A DNA stretch of 64,000 nucleotides from Bacteroidales bacterium (GCA_016931855.1 JAFGDZ010000079.1:1-64000); one strand, 5' to 3'; positions 36,732 through 48,310 are shown, counted from the stretch's first letter. Notes: generated from the sequence alone by a model not told the origin. Numbers and translations are program-made.

Positions 36732-39700
36732 CTATTCTAGGTCGCGACCATGACAGTTCTTAAACTTCTTTCCGCTTCCGCAAGGGCAAGGCTCGTTTCG
36801 GCCTACGCGCTTCTCTGCCTTAACGGGCTCGTTGCTACGATGCTGAGTGTTTGCGGCAGCATTAAGAGCATCGGTTCTGGAAGTTTCGTACTTGCTCATA
36901 TCAAGCTTACGCTGCTGACGCGCCTCTTGCACCTGACTAGGATCGCGAAGTGGAATATGTGCCTTCATAAGTATTGAGGCCACATCACGATTCATTCTGT
37001 CGAGCATTACCTTAAACAGCTCGTAAGCCTCAAACTTGTATATAAGCAATGGATCCTTCTGCTCGTAGGTGGCATTCTGAACGCTCTGTTTCAGCTCGTC
37101 CATCTCGCGCAGGTGCTCTTTCCAGTACTCGTCTATGGTAATTAAACTAGATGTTTTGGCAAAACCACGAATAAGATCCTTTCCTGCTGTTTCGTACGAT
37201 TTCTTAAGGTTTACAACAATTTGGTAAATGCGCTGGCCATCGGAAATAGGCACAACAATATTCTCGTAAACAGCCGCTTGCTTTTCAAATACGTCTTTTA
37301 TTACAGGATAAGCCTGACGGGCAATACTTGTACCCTTAAACTCATAGTTTTCAAGGGCTGCTTTATAAAGGCTCTCGGTTAGCTCATCAATACTATTGGA
37401 AGCAAATTCCTTTTCGGTAAATGGAACTTCTATGGATAGGCTACGGATTACATCAAGTTTAAACTCGTCAAACTCTAAATTGCCATGTCCCTGTGCTACT
37501 ATTGATGCACAAACATCGTAAATCATGTTTGCCACATCAATATCAATACGCTCTCCAAATAGTGCGTGGCGGCGACGTGTGTAGATAACCTCACGCTGCG
37601 AGTTCATAACATCATCGTACTCCAACAAACGCTTACGAATACCGAAGTTATTTTCCTCAACCTTTTTCTGTGCGCGCTCAATTGATTTAGAGATCATGGA
37701 GTGCTGAATAACCTCGCCCTCTTCAAGCCCTAAGCGATCCATAATACGGGCAATACGGTCGGATCCGAATAGGCGCATCAAATCGTCCTCAAGCGAAACA
37801 AAGAACTGTGATGTACCGGGGTCTCCCTGACGACCTGCACGACCACGCAGCTGACGGTCAACGCGACGAGACTCGTGGCGCTCTGTACCAATAATGGCCA
37901 AACCTCCAGCGGTTTTTGTTTCAGCCGTAAGCTTAATGTCGGTACCACGACCTGCCATGTTGGTAGCAATGGTTACGGTTCCTGGGCGACCAGCCTCTGC
38001 AACAATCTCTGCCTCGCGCTGGTGTAGCTTAGCGTTAAGTACGTTGTGCCTAATGCCCTTAAGCTTAAGCATACGGCTAAGCAGCTCCGAAACCTCAACC
38101 GAGGTTGTACCTACTAGTACTGGGCGATTTTCGCCTACCAGGCGAACGCACTCATCAATTACAGCGTTGTACTTTTCGCGCTTGGTTTTATATACCAAGT
38201 CCTCCATATCCTTACGAACAATGGGGCGATTGGTAGGAATTACAACTACATCAAGTTTGTAGATAGTCCAGAACTCCCCTGCTTCGGTCTCGGCAGTACC
38301 CGTCATACCAGCAAGTTTATGGTACATACGGAAGTAGTTCTGGAGGGTAACGGTTGCAAAGGTTTGCGTTGCCGCTTCAACCTTTACGCGTTCCTTTGCC
38401 TCAATGGCTTGGTGAAGACCATCGGAGTAACGGCGCCCCTCAAGGATACGACCAGTTTGCTCATCAACAATCTTTACCTTATTGTCCATAACCACGTACT
38501 CTACATCGCGCTCAAACATGGCGTATGCTTTAAGCAGCTGGTGTACGGTGTGAACGCGTTCCGATTTAATGGCATAATCGCGAAGCATCTCCTCCTTTGC
38601 GGTAAGCATCTCCTGACCAACTTTGCCACTCTTATCAAGTTCTGCAATGGATGAGCCTATATCGGGAAGGATAAAGAACTGAGCGTCCTCAGAGGCCGAT
38701 GTCATAAGGTCAATACCTTTATCAGTAAGCTCTACAGAGTTCTGCTTCTCGTCAATAACAAAGAACAGGTCATCGGTTACGATGTGCATATTCTTGTTAT
38801 TCTCCTGCATGTAAAAGTTCTCCGTTTTAAGAAGCAATGCCTTTACACCCTGCTCACTTAAATACTTAATAAGGGGTTTATACTTGGGAAGCCCTTTATG
38901 TGCACGCAGAAGCAGTTTGCCACCCTCTTCGTTGTTCCCCTCGCTAATTAGCTTTTTAGCATCGGCTAAGAGTTTGGTAACCAGGGTACGCTGAACGGTT
39001 ACCAGTTTCTCAACCTTTGGCTTAAACTCCTCGAACATTTGGTCGTCGCCCTTTGGTACGGGACCAGAGATTATAAGCGGCGTACGAGCATCGTCAATCA
39101 ACACGGAGTCAACCTCATCCACAATGGCAAAGTGGTGTTTGCGCTGCACTAAATCGTCGGGCGACAACGCCATATTGTCACGTAGATAATCGAAACCAAA
39201 CTCGTTATTTGTACCAAAGGTAATGTCGGCAAGGTAGGCTGCCCTACGTGCGCTTGAGTTAGGGTCGTGCCTATCTATACAATCAACGCTAAGTCCATGG
39301 AACTCATACAATGGCCCCATCCACTCAGAGTCACGACGGGCAAGGTAATCGTTAACGGTTACCACGTGTACGCCTTTTCCGGCCAATGCGTTTAGGAATA
39401 CAGGGAGTGTTGCTACAAGCGTTTTACCCTCACCTGTAGCCATCTCGGAAATTTTGCCTTGGTGAAGCACAACACCGCCAATAAGCTGAACATCGTAGTG
39501 CACCATATCCCAAACAACCTCATTACCACCTGCTTTCCAACGATTTTTATATATTGCCTTATCGCCCTCAATGGTTACAAAGTCTTTTTTAGCCGCAAGG
39601 GTTCTGTCAAAGTCTGTGGCCGTAACCTCTATAGTAGCATTCTCAGTAAGCCTACGGGCAGTTTCCTTAACAATTGAAAATGCTTCGGGTAGTATTTTTA

Positions 39701-40019
39701 GCAGTATCTCCTCAATCTTGTCATCAATACCCTTTTCTAGCTTATCAACCTCTGCAAAAAGGCTCTCCTTCTGATTGTAATTCAGCTCATCGGAATCCAT
39801 TTTGGACTTAAGTTCAACCACGCTTGCCTGGTCGGCAGCAATGTAATCCCTAATTTGCTGGCGTAACTTTGCTGTTTCTGCGCGTAGCTCATCGTTACTC
39901 AAATTCACAAAGCGGGGATATGCAGCTTGAATTAGCTGAACAATAGGCATTAGCTCTTTTAAATCTCGTTCTGATTTAGACCCAAAAAGCTTTGTAACTA
40001 GCTGATTGATAAAACTCAT
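36732..40019 (-). CDS. secA: Protein translocase ATPase SecA
   Basis: A 1095-residue SecA, the motor that drives preproteins through SecYEG. Walker A is in [14 protein letters not shown], Walker B region in [15 protein letters not shown], and helicase motif VI in [14 protein letters not shown]. Compared with E. coli SecA (901 residues) it is longer mainly in the first half (around residues 60-110 and 320-420), as usual for Bacteroidota. The C-terminal zinc-binding SEC-C tail [15 protein letters not shown] is intact. It is monocistronic with a -7 box 44 bases upstream and a hairpin terminator. Confidence 0.97.
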   Translation of the reverse strand: MSFINQLVTKLFGSKSERDLKELMPIVQLIQAAYPRFVNLSNDELRAETAKLRQQIRDYIAADQASVVELKSKMDSDELNYNQKESLFAEVDKLEKGIDDKIEEILLKILPEAFSIVKETARRLTENATIEVTATDFDRTLAAKKDFVTIEGDKAIYKNRWKAGGNEVVWDMVHYDVQLIGGVVLHQGKISEMATGEGKTLVATLPVFLNALAGKGVHVVTVNDYLARRDSEWMGPLYEFHGLSVDCIDRHDPNSSARRAAYLADITFGTNNEFGFDYLRDNMALSPDDLVQRKHHFAIVDEVDSVLIDDARTPLIISGPVPKGDDQMFEEFKPKVEKLVTVQRTLVTKLLADAKKLISEGNNEEGGKLLLRAHKGLPKYKPLIKYLSEQGVKALLLKTENFYMQENNKNMHIVTDDLFFVIDEKQNSVELTDKGIDLMTSASEDAQFFILPDIGSSIAELDKSGKVGQEMLTAKEEMLRDYAIKSERVHTVHQLLKAYAMFERDVEYVVMDNKVKIVDEQTGRILEGRRYSDGLHQAIEAKERVKVEAATQTFATVTLQNYFRMYHKLAGMTGTAETEAGEFWTIYKLDVVVIPTNRPIVRKDMEDLVYKTKREKYNAVIDECVRLVGENRPVLVGTTSVEVSELLSRMLKLKGIRHNVLNAKLHQREAEIVAEAGRPGTVTIATNMAGRGTDIKLTAETKTAGGLAIIGTERHESRRVDRQLRGRAGRQGDPGTSQFFVSLEDDLMRLFGSDRIARIMDRLGLEEGEVIQHSMISKSIERAQKKVEENNFGIRKRLLEYDDVMNSQREVIYTRRRHALFGERIDIDVANMIYDVCASIVAQGHGNLEFDEFKLDVIRSLSIEVPFTEKEFASNSIDELTESLYKAALENYEFKGTSIARQAYPVIKDVFEKQAAVYENIVVPISDGQRIYQIVVNLKKSYETAGKDLIRGFAKTSSLITIDEYWKEHLREMDELKQSVQNATYEQKDPLLIYKFEAYELFKVMLDRMNRDVASILMKAHIPLRDPSQVQEARQQRKLDMSKYETSRTDALNAAANTQHRSNEPVKAEKRVGRNEPCPCGSGKKFKNCHGRDLE

Positions 40020-40062
40020 TGTGTTGATATTTAGTATTTTAATATTTCGACTTGACAGCCAG

Positions 40063-40070
40063 CAAATTTA
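40063..40070 (-). promoter_or_regulatory. -7 box of secA
   Basis: TAAATTTG followed by C on the minus strand, 44 bases before secA. No clear -33 box. Confidence 0.4.
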
Positions 40071-40239
40071 ACCGTTTTTTTGAATTATCCCTGACTTTTG
40101 TGTACATATCACGGTTTAGGGCATTTTTACGAGATTATTTAACTGGTCAAGTGTGCATTACTTAGCAAAAAGAAAGCCATGTGTTTTGTCGGACAACATG
40201 TCATACAAGCTATGCTTAGTGTAACAGAACCCACAAAAA

Positions 40240-40261
40240 AACCCGGAATCACTTCCGGGTT
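40240..40261 (-). terminator. Terminator of the ferritin gene
   Basis: Perfect 9-bp stem AACCCGGAA (40240-40248) and TTCCGGGTT (40253-40261), 4-base loop. The minus strand runs into TTTTTTTG. Confidence 0.92.
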
Positions 40262-40306
40262 AACTAAAACAAATCAAATTTCATCTGGAGAAATTAATTT
40301 GGCTTG

Positions 40307-40819
40307 TTATTCTGCAGTGCTAGGATCAACAAAAACGCGTTGTTTTAGCTCTCTATCTAACATAAATATGCCATTTCCCTTAACATCAACTAGTTTTAAG
40401 CTATCTATAATTTCCTGTACGCTTGCTTCTTCTTCAACTTGCTCGTCAACAAACCACTGCAGGAAGCTCTTTGTTGCATGATCCTTCTCCTCAATGGCAA
40501 TGTCCATTAAATTGTTGATTAGGGCAGTAACATGCTCCTCATGCTTAAGCACTTCTTCAAATGCATTAAGAGGCCCCTCCCAGCGTGCAGGGACGTCAGC
40601 AATTGGCTTTAAGAGAACACGGCCACCACGCTCTGCCAAGTAGCCAAAGAACTTCATGGCGTGAGCGGTTTCCTCTTGCCACTGAATGCGCATCCAGTTT
40701 GCAAATCCGTTCAACCCAACCTCATTAAAGTAAGCAGACATAGATAGGTAAAGGTATGCCGACCAAAGTTCAGCATTAATCTGCTCATTAATAGCAGTTT
40801 CTACTCTTTTGTTAATCAT
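40307..40819 (-). CDS. ftnA: Non-haem ferritin
   Basis: A 170-residue four-helix-bundle ferritin that oxidises Fe(II) and stores iron in a 24-mer shell. The first helix has INEQINAELWSAYLYLSMSAYF with the ferroxidase Glu. The second helix holds WQEETAHAMKFFGYLAERGG with the Glu-x-x-His centre ligands, and helix D carries EEKDHATKSFLQWFVDEQVEEE. No haem-binding Met of bacterioferritin was evident. It is a single-gene unit with its own -7 box and terminator, as expected for an iron- or oxygen-controlled gene, although no Fur-like box was identified. Confidence 0.94.
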   Translation of the reverse strand: MINKRVETAINEQINAELWSAYLYLSMSAYFNEVGLNGFANWMRIQWQEETAHAMKFFGYLAERGGRVLLKPIADVPARWEGPLNAFEEVLKHEEHVTALINNLMDIAIEEKDHATKSFLQWFVDEQVEEEASVQEIIDSLKLVDVKGNGIFMLDRELKQRVFVDPSTAE

Positions 40820-40887
40820 ATCAACATTATTTATGTTAAACTCGAATTAATATACTTATAGTCCAATACCTTTTATTGCAAGGCAAA

Positions 40888-40895
40888 CAAAGATA
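40888..40895 (-). promoter_or_regulatory. -7 box of the ferritin gene
   Basis: TATCTTTG on the minus strand, 69 bases before the ferritin start, fits TAnnTTTG. Confidence 0.4.
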
Positions 40896-40915
40896 CCAAA
40901 ATAAAGGGTAACCGC

Positions 40916-42697
40916 CTACGAAAAATCAAGATTTAGCTGCTGCCTAAGCTTAACTAGAGTAGGATTTTTCTGGCACATAAACTTGAATTTATCGTCAGCA
41001 GTATAAGGTTTAGCTGAGCCTACTGTTTTCTCGTCCACCACCTCAATAATATCAATAAGGTTATTGTGAAGCGCTTTACGTAAGTGCTTAATTAAATCGC
41101 CTTTTGATTGGCTAAACAGCTCCTGCTGGATGGTGCTCTCTAGGGTAATGGTTATATGAAAGCTATCGGTAACTACAGGGCTATACATCTCTAAAAGGCT
41201 GTGCAGGCTCGCTTTCGACGTTTTTATTAGCGCGGCATACCTCTTCCACTCCCGCTCCAAATCCTGCTGGGTAAACTCTATCACCTCGGTGGTGAGAGGC
41301 AAATCGTCGGTATCATCAATATCGTCAGCCGAGTCGGAAGCAAGCTCGCTATGTGCATCTACTGCTGACGCCTGAGCAGCTCGGGACTCTTCTCCCTTTG
41401 GCTTGGTTGCCTCCGGAGCAGCCTTGCCGCTCATAGCATCGCGTATGGAGATAGATTTGGGCGCTACTTTGGGAATTGGCTTTACTGCCTCGCTCCCTCC
41501 GCCTGTAGCAGAATGGTACGCTCTACTTGCCACTGATTGCGGAGCTTGAGGAGCATCAGCCTTTGGCTCACTAACCTGATTATCGGTTAGCTCATTTTTT
41601 TTTTGCTGATTCAGCTCGCTTAGCCGAATCAGCATCAATTCTACATGTAAACGCTGGTTACTACTCTGCCTAAATGTCACATCGCACTGGTTGGCCACAT
41701 CCAGCGCTCTAATGAGAAAGTTGGGTGGAGCCTGCGAGGCCATTTGCTTATATCGCTCGGCAATGGCCGCCCCTACCTCCAGCAGCTGTAGGGTTTGCGG
41801 ATTTTTGCAAACCAGCAGGTTGCGCAGGTGAATGCTAAGCCCCGAAACGAATTGCTGTGCATCGAACCCTTTAGAAAGAAGCTCATCGAAAATGCGAAGC
41901 GCATCGCCAAAATCACCAGCAATAAAATCTTCCGTTAGCTTAAAGTAGTACTGATAATCGAGCACATTAAGGTTATCTATAACCTTTTGATAGGTAATGT
42001 GCCCATCGCTAAAGCTAACAACTTGGTCGAATATTGAGAGCGCATCGCGCATAGCGCCATCGGCCTTCTGCGAGATAATGTTAAGTGCCTCTACCTCGTA
42101 GGTTACGTTTTCCTTTTGCGAGATTTGGGCCAAAAAGCCAACCATATCCTCAACCCTAATCCGGTTAAAGTCAAAAATTTGGCAACGGGAAAGGATGGTG
42201 GGTATAATTTTATGCTTTTCGGTAGTTGCTAAAATAAACACCGCATGGGCTGGTGGTTCCTCCAAGGTTTTAAGGAACGCGTTAAACGCTGCGGTGGTTA
42301 GCATGTGAACCTCATCAATAATATAAACGCTGTAACGACCTAGCTGGGGAGGAATGCGAACCTGATCTATCAGGTTCCGAATTCCATCTACAGAGTTATT
42401 TGATGCGGCATCGAGCTCATGTATGTTGAACGACCTTGATGAGTTAAAAGCCTTGCAGCTCTCGCACTCATTACAGGCCTCCATATCGGCAGTGGGTGTA
42501 AGGCAGTTTATGGTTTTTGCGAAAATACGGGCACAAGTTGTTTTACCAACCCCCCTAGGGCCACAGAACAGGTAGGCTTGTGCTAGCTGCTTGCGCTGTA
42601 TTGCATTTTTAAGAGTAGTGGTAATAGATGTTTGACCAACAACGCTTATAAATGTTGAAGGGCGATACTTCCGAGCAGATACAACAAAATTCTCCAT
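40916..42697 (-). CDS. dnaX: DNA polymerase III subunit gamma/tau
   Basis: A 593-residue clamp-loader ATPase. Walker A GPRGVGKTTCARIF, a zinc module with CNECESC, Walker B YIIDEVHMLTTAAF, sensor ATTEKHKIIPTILSRCQIF, then domain III to about residue 360. After that comes a linker and a tau-type C-terminal domain. At 41595-41604 the coding strand has ten consecutive A (codons 365-368, QKKN). One extra A would place TGA directly after the run, and one missing A gives ATG AGC TAA, so slippage in either direction ends the protein at about 368 residues, just after the clamp-loader core, as a gamma form. Preceded by a -7 box, it stands alone. Confidence 0.95.
   Translation of the reverse strand: MENFVVSARKYRPSTFISVVGQTSITTTLKNAIQRKQLAQAYLFCGPRGVGKTTCARIFAKTINCLTPTADMEACNECESCKAFNSSRSFNIHELDAASNNSVDGIRNLIDQVRIPPQLGRYSVYIIDEVHMLTTAAFNAFLKTLEEPPAHAVFILATTEKHKIIPTILSRCQIFDFNRIRVEDMVGFLAQISQKENVTYEVEALNIISQKADGAMRDALSIFDQVVSFSDGHITYQKVIDNLNVLDYQYYFKLTEDFIAGDFGDALRIFDELLSKGFDAQQFVSGLSIHLRNLLVCKNPQTLQLLEVGAAIAERYKQMASQAPPNFLIRALDVANQCDVTFRQSSNQRLHVELMLIRLSELNQQKKNELTDNQVSEPKADAPQAPQSVASRAYHSATGGGSEAVKPIPKVAPKSISIRDAMSGKAAPEATKPKGEESRAAQASAVDAHSELASDSADDIDDTDDLPLTTEVIEFTQQDLEREWKRYAALIKTSKASLHSLLEMYSPVVTDSFHITITLESTIQQELFSQSKGDLIKHLRKALHNNLIDIIEVVDEKTVGSAKPYTADDKFKFMCQKNPTLVKLRQQLNLDFS
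41595..41604 (-). promoter_or_regulatory. A10 slippage run inside dnaX
   Basis: Ten A in the dnaX coding strand, with stop codons immediately downstream in both other frames. This is a candidate transcriptional slippage or frameshift site making a gamma subunit. Confidence 0.65.
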
Positions 42698-42750
42698 AAA
42701 CTAGTTCTGAATCAGCACAAAATGGCTGTATTTTTTTACATGCTTGCATA

Positions 42751-42758
42751 CAAAAATA
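42751..42758 (-). promoter_or_regulatory. -7 box of dnaX
   Basis: TATTTTTG on the minus strand, 54 bases before dnaX, fits TAnnTTTG in an A/T-rich region. Confidence 0.35.
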
Positions 42759-42863
42759 GCAAAAAGGAATTTGCATCTAGGTTTTATGTAACAGTTTTTA
42801 AATGTTTTTAGATTTAGGTATTGATTATCAAGTGTATTTAAGGCTAAGGGGAGCAGAATAATA

Positions 42864-42891
42864 AAGCCCAATACGCTCAGGTATTGGGCTT
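42864..42891 (-). terminator. Terminator at the end of the chemotaxis gene run
   Basis: Perfect 11-bp stem AAGCCCAATAC (42864-42874) and GTATTGGGCTT (42881-42891), loop GCTCAG; the minus strand continues TATTATT. Confidence 0.88.
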
Positions 42892-42913
42892 ATTTTATTA
42901 TAAAGGGTGTAAC

Positions 42914-45196
42914 TTAGAATAGATCCACAGAGATATTCTGAACAAAGGCTGTATATGTAACCTCACGACCCATTTTTGCCTCGGATAAAAGCATAAGAAC
43001 GGGTATCTCCTCGCCGGAATTTGTAGTTATGGTTATCTCCCGGCGTTGGCCAACAATTTTTTGCTTTGATGAGTCTAAATAAGCGCTAAGGAACTCGTCG
43101 GACTCTCCCGCATCGGCAGGGAAAAGGATTTTTATGTTCTGGCCAAGGATATCGGCCCGGGATACCTCAAACAGCTCCTCTGCTGCTTTATTAAAGAACT
43201 GTACAACGCCATCCTGATCGGTAGCAATAATTGCATCAAGGAACCCTTCAAGCGTTTTTTCATTTCTAATTTTGGACTTCTCAATCTCCTTAAATTGCTG
43301 CTTAACCTCTTCGCGAGCTTCGCGGAGCTTTTTGTTAAGCTCAATTTCGTTCTGACGGAGCATCTCCTCCTGCTGCTTTAGCTGCAGGGTTTGAGCGTTG
43401 GATTCAATCTCCATCAGCTTTTCACGAGTAATATCGTTGGCAATAAACACAACTTTTGCCACCTCGCCATACATATCGTTAACAGAGGTAAAAGTGCCGC
43501 GCAGCCATTTTTCCTCTGCGTTTTTGCCCACTATTTTAATCTGCCCCTCAAACGGAATTCCATGGGTAACATCGTCCCAGATTCGCTCAATTAGCTTTCT
43601 ATCCTGATCGGATACGAGGTCGTAAACCGTTTTGGTTTTGGCTTCGGCAAGTATATAGTTTACTGCCGAAAGGAAGTTCTCGTTAGAGTCTATAATATCG
43701 CCAGTTGGGGAGAACTCCACCTTAATGCTTGAACGGTTAAGCGCTTCAATTTGCCCTTCGTAGTCAAGGCTTAGCTTCTTTTGTTCGGTGGTATCAATTG
43801 CTAGGAAAAGGATTTTCTCTACCCCACCATACTGGTTGCGAACACAGGTGTAGGTAGCAATGGTCCACAAATCCTTTCCGCTTTGGGTAACGTGCTTCAT
43901 ATCACCCTCAAAGTGCTTACCTCCCTTTGCTAGGCTCTGCCAAATCTCATCAAACCAAACCCTATCCTTTTTGTTAATAAACATGGAGATATGCTTACCC
44001 TCAACATCGGAATTGCTGTTATACTCCAGCTTGCTAAGGAATTTGGTGTTTGCATACAAAAGAACGCCATTTACATCGTACTCTGCCCTAATAAGGGTAT
44101 GGTTTACGGAGTTTGTAAAGCTAACAAACTTCTCGGCTTGGCGCGCAGCCTCTTCCTGAGTGGCTTGCAGCTCTTCCATGTTCTGACGCATTTGCTCCTC
44201 TTGCGATGCAAGGGCGTCAGCCTGTAACCGCGACTCTTTAAGTAGCTGTGCTGTGCGAATATTGATTTTTACGCCAGATATTGTGGAGGCTATGCTCTCG
44301 GCTACTTTCTCTATAAAATCGACTTGATGCCTTTCAAAGATATTAAAGGAGGCAACTTCCAGAACTCCGTGAACCTCATCATTAACCTTTAAGGGAACCA
44401 TCAACAGGCTCTTGGGGTTTGCATGCCCCAAACCCGATGTGATGTTTAGGTACCCATTGGGAATGCGGGTAAGGAGGGTAGTTTCCTGCTCAAGTGCACA
44501 TGAACCAACAAGCCCTTCGCCCCAATCAACACGCTGGTCGGCGTACTTTCTGCGCTCGTAAGCGTAGCACGCCATAAGCTTAAAGTGTACATCGCCCGGG
44601 TCGTTATCCTCAATTAAGTAGAATCCGCCTTGGTTCGCGTTAACGTACTTTACAAGGTTGCTAATTATTTTATAGGAAAGCTCTTCAATGTTATCGTTAT
44701 CGGCTCTAAGTATTTCGCCAAACTTAGCAAGACCTTCGGCAATCCAGTTGCGCTGCTCATCCTCTTTCCTACGCTCCTCTTCTTCCTGCTTGCTGCGCTT
44801 AAGGTTGTCGCGTAGGTTTACAATGGCTTTACCTAGCACATCGGTTTCCTCAGCGTGATAATCGGCATCAATTTCTCCTGTGCGCAGCTTTTCAACAAAT
44901 CGGTACAGCTTACGTTGCTTTGAAAGTTCGTGCTCAGAAAAAGTTGAAGATTCTAGGTTGAGCATCGAGTAGCGCGAGGCAGCGTACCAAACAATAACGG
45001 CTATAACAAATGGGGTAAAGTCTAATAGGTAGAATAGGGGTATTCTCTGGTGTAGGGTTATTACACCTGAAAAGGTAAACGCAATATTGTGATGTAGTGC
45101 CTCAAAGAATAGTGCTACAAGCAGAAGCACTACCCCCATTAGAAAACCCAATAGGGTGTATTTGTACACAAAGGACTTAGAGTATTTTCCTTCCAT
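42914..45196 (-). CDS. Membrane-bound GAF/PAS sensor protein without output domain
   Basis: A 760-residue protein. Two transmembrane helices (about 12-32 and 55-72) with a short loop, then a HAMP-like linker (about 88-140), a GAF domain (about 155-310; QGGFYLIEDND, GEGLVGSCALEQ), coiled coil (about 320-360), and three PAS domains (about 365-480, 485-600 and 645-760), of which the second and third are separated by another coiled coil. It has no kinase, cyclase, MA or regulator domain and stops right after the last PAS (NISVDLF). It is the last gene of the chemotaxis run, 78 bases after the DUF4407 gene. It may act as a sensory scaffold that works through protein contact. The architecture is clear, the role inferred. 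Confidence 0.82.
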   Translation of the reverse strand: MEGKYSKSFVYKYTLLGFLMGVVLLLVALFFEALHHNIAFTFSGVITLHQRIPLFYLLDFTPFVIAVIVWYAASRYSMLNLESSTFSEHELSKQRKLYRFVEKLRTGEIDADYHAEETDVLGKAIVNLRDNLKRSKQEEEERRKEDEQRNWIAEGLAKFGEILRADNDNIEELSYKIISNLVKYVNANQGGFYLIEDNDPGDVHFKLMACYAYERRKYADQRVDWGEGLVGSCALEQETTLLTRIPNGYLNITSGLGHANPKSLLMVPLKVNDEVHGVLEVASFNIFERHQVDFIEKVAESIASTISGVKINIRTAQLLKESRLQADALASQEEQMRQNMEELQATQEEAARQAEKFVSFTNSVNHTLIRAEYDVNGVLLYANTKFLSKLEYNSNSDVEGKHISMFINKKDRVWFDEIWQSLAKGGKHFEGDMKHVTQSGKDLWTIATYTCVRNQYGGVEKILFLAIDTTEQKKLSLDYEGQIEALNRSSIKVEFSPTGDIIDSNENFLSAVNYILAEAKTKTVYDLVSDQDRKLIERIWDDVTHGIPFEGQIKIVGKNAEEKWLRGTFTSVNDMYGEVAKVVFIANDITREKLMEIESNAQTLQLKQQEEMLRQNEIELNKKLREAREEVKQQFKEIEKSKIRNEKTLEGFLDAIIATDQDGVVQFFNKAAEELFEVSRADILGQNIKILFPADAGESDEFLSAYLDSSKQKIVGQRREITITTNSGEEIPVLMLLSEAKMGREVTYTAFVQNISVDLF

Positions 45197-45274
45197 AATC
45201 AGCCGAAAATTTGACTAAAAATATATAATTTTTTGGAGACACTTAACTATTCCCCCTTTTTTTGTCCGAGTTAT

Positions 45275-46714
45275 TTAGACTGCACCCCGTTCCTTGCTCA
45301 GTGTTGTGTCAATAAGACTATCTAAATCGTCTGGTTTAAAGGACGTTTCTACAGAGTCACTAGCATTTTTAGCTAGAATGGTTGCATTGCCTTCACTCGT
45401 CAAATCATCAAAACTATTTTTATTGTTAGGGGGCAACTCATCGGCAATGTTATCGGTAGGACTATTTGCCAAAGCGGGTTCTTCCGTAGGTACACCAAAA
45501 GACTGATCCGCTTGGAGATTACTCTCTACAGTGAGCTCCAGCTTCTCTTTCTCGTTAGTAAGCCACTTTTCTACCTTTAGCCTGTTTACCTCGCGCATTG
45601 CAGATGCCTGACTCATAATATACTCCAGCTCAACCTCCTGAAATGCCTTACTCTTTTCCTGAGCAAGCATGTAGGCAAAGCGTGCTTGCTGATCGTTAAT
45701 ACGCTCAACGCTGCTTAGCTGCTTCTGAATACTGATGCTCATTTCCTGCTCCTCTGATTCGAGCAGCTCATCGTAAGGGCCACGAGCACTCATGAGCTTT
45801 ACAATAACGGGAGAGCACTCAATTACAATAAAAAGAATGATAATAAACCAGTTAGCGAATGCTACCCTTGGATTATCGCTTGCTAGTTGCCCCAAAGCAT
45901 CGAGCCGTGCCAAGAATCCATCAGCATTACGGTTTACCACGTTTGCTGACTTTGCCTGCTGATCGCGCTCTTGCTTGAGTAGCGCTATTCGCTGATTATT
46001 TAAATTGTGTTGATTTGCTGTAGATGCACTTAACCGGTGAAGCTCTTCGTCAAGCCTATCCAGCTCCGCCTTTTTCTCTCTATAAACAGGCCCTTTCCCT
46101 AGCCTATTTGTTGGGCTTCGCCCCTCCGCTTCGGCAATAACCATAGAGAACAGCTGATTTCTGTAGGCCTCCTTTTTTGTGAGATTATCCTGCAGCTCCT
46201 TATTCTGATTTTCAAGCTTTGCTATTTCGGCATAGTTATTATCAAGGGCAAGGCCATACTGCGCTGTTTTTGCCTCCTGAACAAAAAGGAGCTGCCGTTC
46301 AATCTCCTTCTCAAAAAGTTTAATTTCTAAAGGTTTAGATATTACAACAGAGATTAGTATAGCCAAAACCAGCCGAGGTAGTGCAGCAAAGAACTCTTTT
46401 TGGGGATTGTGTTGCTTTCTTATGCTTGAAACGATATACCAGTCGAGTGAGAAGATTAAGAATCCCCAGAGCGCTCCAAAGGCAGCGGCAAGGTAAAGTG
46501 AGTTAAACACAGTAAACATAGCATACCCACCAGATAATGATGCCATTACACCCGTAAGTAAAACAATAACGCCTATTCCATAATACTTGTTAAACTCAGT
46601 AGGGCAACGCTCTATTAAGTAGAGTCTTGCTCCTGAGCACCAACAAAAAAACCTGTAAATTCGCGATAACTTGCTGGGTTTGCTTCTATTAATATTGTTT
46701 TCGAAATCAGGCAT
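45275..46714 (-). CDS. DUF4407 membrane protein
   Basis: A 479-residue inner-membrane protein of DUF4407. The start FFCWCSGARLYLIERCPTEF with KYYGIGVIVLLTGVMASLSG is characteristic. Two N-terminal membrane helices (about 48-70 and 76-100) are followed by a third (about 115-137) and, after a long periplasmic or cytoplasmic coiled coil (about 150-270; Gln/Leu/Lys heptads), a fourth (about 280-305). The C-terminal 170 residues are coiled coil and then acidic and disordered. The family has no established function. It begins 9 bases after cheB stops and so belongs to the chemotaxis transcript, which suggests a receptor-like or structural role there. Confidence 0.85.
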   Translation of the reverse strand: MPDFENNINRSKPSKLSRIYRFFCWCSGARLYLIERCPTEFNKYYGIGVIVLLTGVMASLSGGYAMFTVFNSLYLAAAFGALWGFLIFSLDWYIVSSIRKQHNPQKEFFAALPRLVLAILISVVISKPLEIKLFEKEIERQLLFVQEAKTAQYGLALDNNYAEIAKLENQNKELQDNLTKKEAYRNQLFSMVIAEAEGRSPTNRLGKGPVYREKKAELDRLDEELHRLSASTANQHNLNNQRIALLKQERDQQAKSANVVNRNADGFLARLDALGQLASDNPRVAFANWFIIILFIVIECSPVIVKLMSARGPYDELLESEEQEMSISIQKQLSSVERINDQQARFAYMLAQEKSKAFQEVELEYIMSQASAMREVNRLKVEKWLTNEKEKLELTVESNLQADQSFGVPTEEPALANSPTDNIADELPPNNKNSFDDLTSEGNATILAKNASDSVETSFKPDDLDSLIDTTLSKERGAV

Positions 46715-46723
46715 TAAAATTTA

Positions 46724-47797
<1,074 letters not shown>

Positions 47798-47819
47798 CTA
47801 GTATCTGTTTGCTAAAGAT

Positions 47820-48299
47820 TTACTGACTTTGTCCCAGCGTTTTCTCTATGTAACGCTGTTTTACTTCTCCTGTTGCAGTATCGTATTCGATTTTTCTACC
47901 AAGTTTACCTCCCACGCTCTTAGCTAATATTGGAATCCTAAGATCCTCAAGGGCTTCAAAGGCAAGCTGAATGTTTCTGGCGCCAATGTTAAACTGAGAG
48001 ATTGTAGTTTCAATAACCTCTCCCCCTCCAAAGACCTTTGCCTGTAAATTTGAGCGCTTTGCTCCAAGTGAGACCATTTTCTCAACCAAACGCTCAATGG
48101 CTATATTACCGTACTTAGGACTAGCTAAGCCCTGACCATTCCATAGAGGAAGCATATAGTGATTAATGCCGCCTATCTTACTAATGGGGTCGTAAAGGCA
48201 AACGGCCACGCATGATCCCAGAATTGTTGAAACCTTATGCGGAGTAGCACTGGCAAACAACGCTGCAGGATACAGGAAATGTAAAGGTTTATCTTCCAT
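47820..48299 (-). CDS. cheD: Chemoreceptor glutamine deamidase CheD
   Basis: A 159-residue deamidase that converts specific receptor glutamines to methylatable glutamates. The catalytic Cys is in TILGSCVAVCLYD, the His in GGINHYMLP, and the Thr/Ser-containing KVFGGGEV loop follows. In other bacteria CheD is stimulated or sequestered by the phosphatase CheC; no CheC is encoded here, which makes the partner question interesting. It lies 11 bases after the histidine-kinase-like gene and 25 before cheB. Confidence 0.95.
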   Translation of the reverse strand: MEDKPLHFLYPAALFASATPHKVSTILGSCVAVCLYDPISKIGGINHYMLPLWNGQGLASPKYGNIAIERLVEKMVSLGAKRSNLQAKVFGGGEVIETTISQFNIGARNIQLAFEALEDLRIPILAKSVGGKLGRKIEYDTATGEVKQRYIEKTLGQSQ

Positions 48300-48310
48300 C
48301 CCTGCTTAAT

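Noticed and set aside
37894-38262. 122-codon plus-strand frame inside secA
   Set aside because: Shadow of conserved SecA motor motifs on the other strand.
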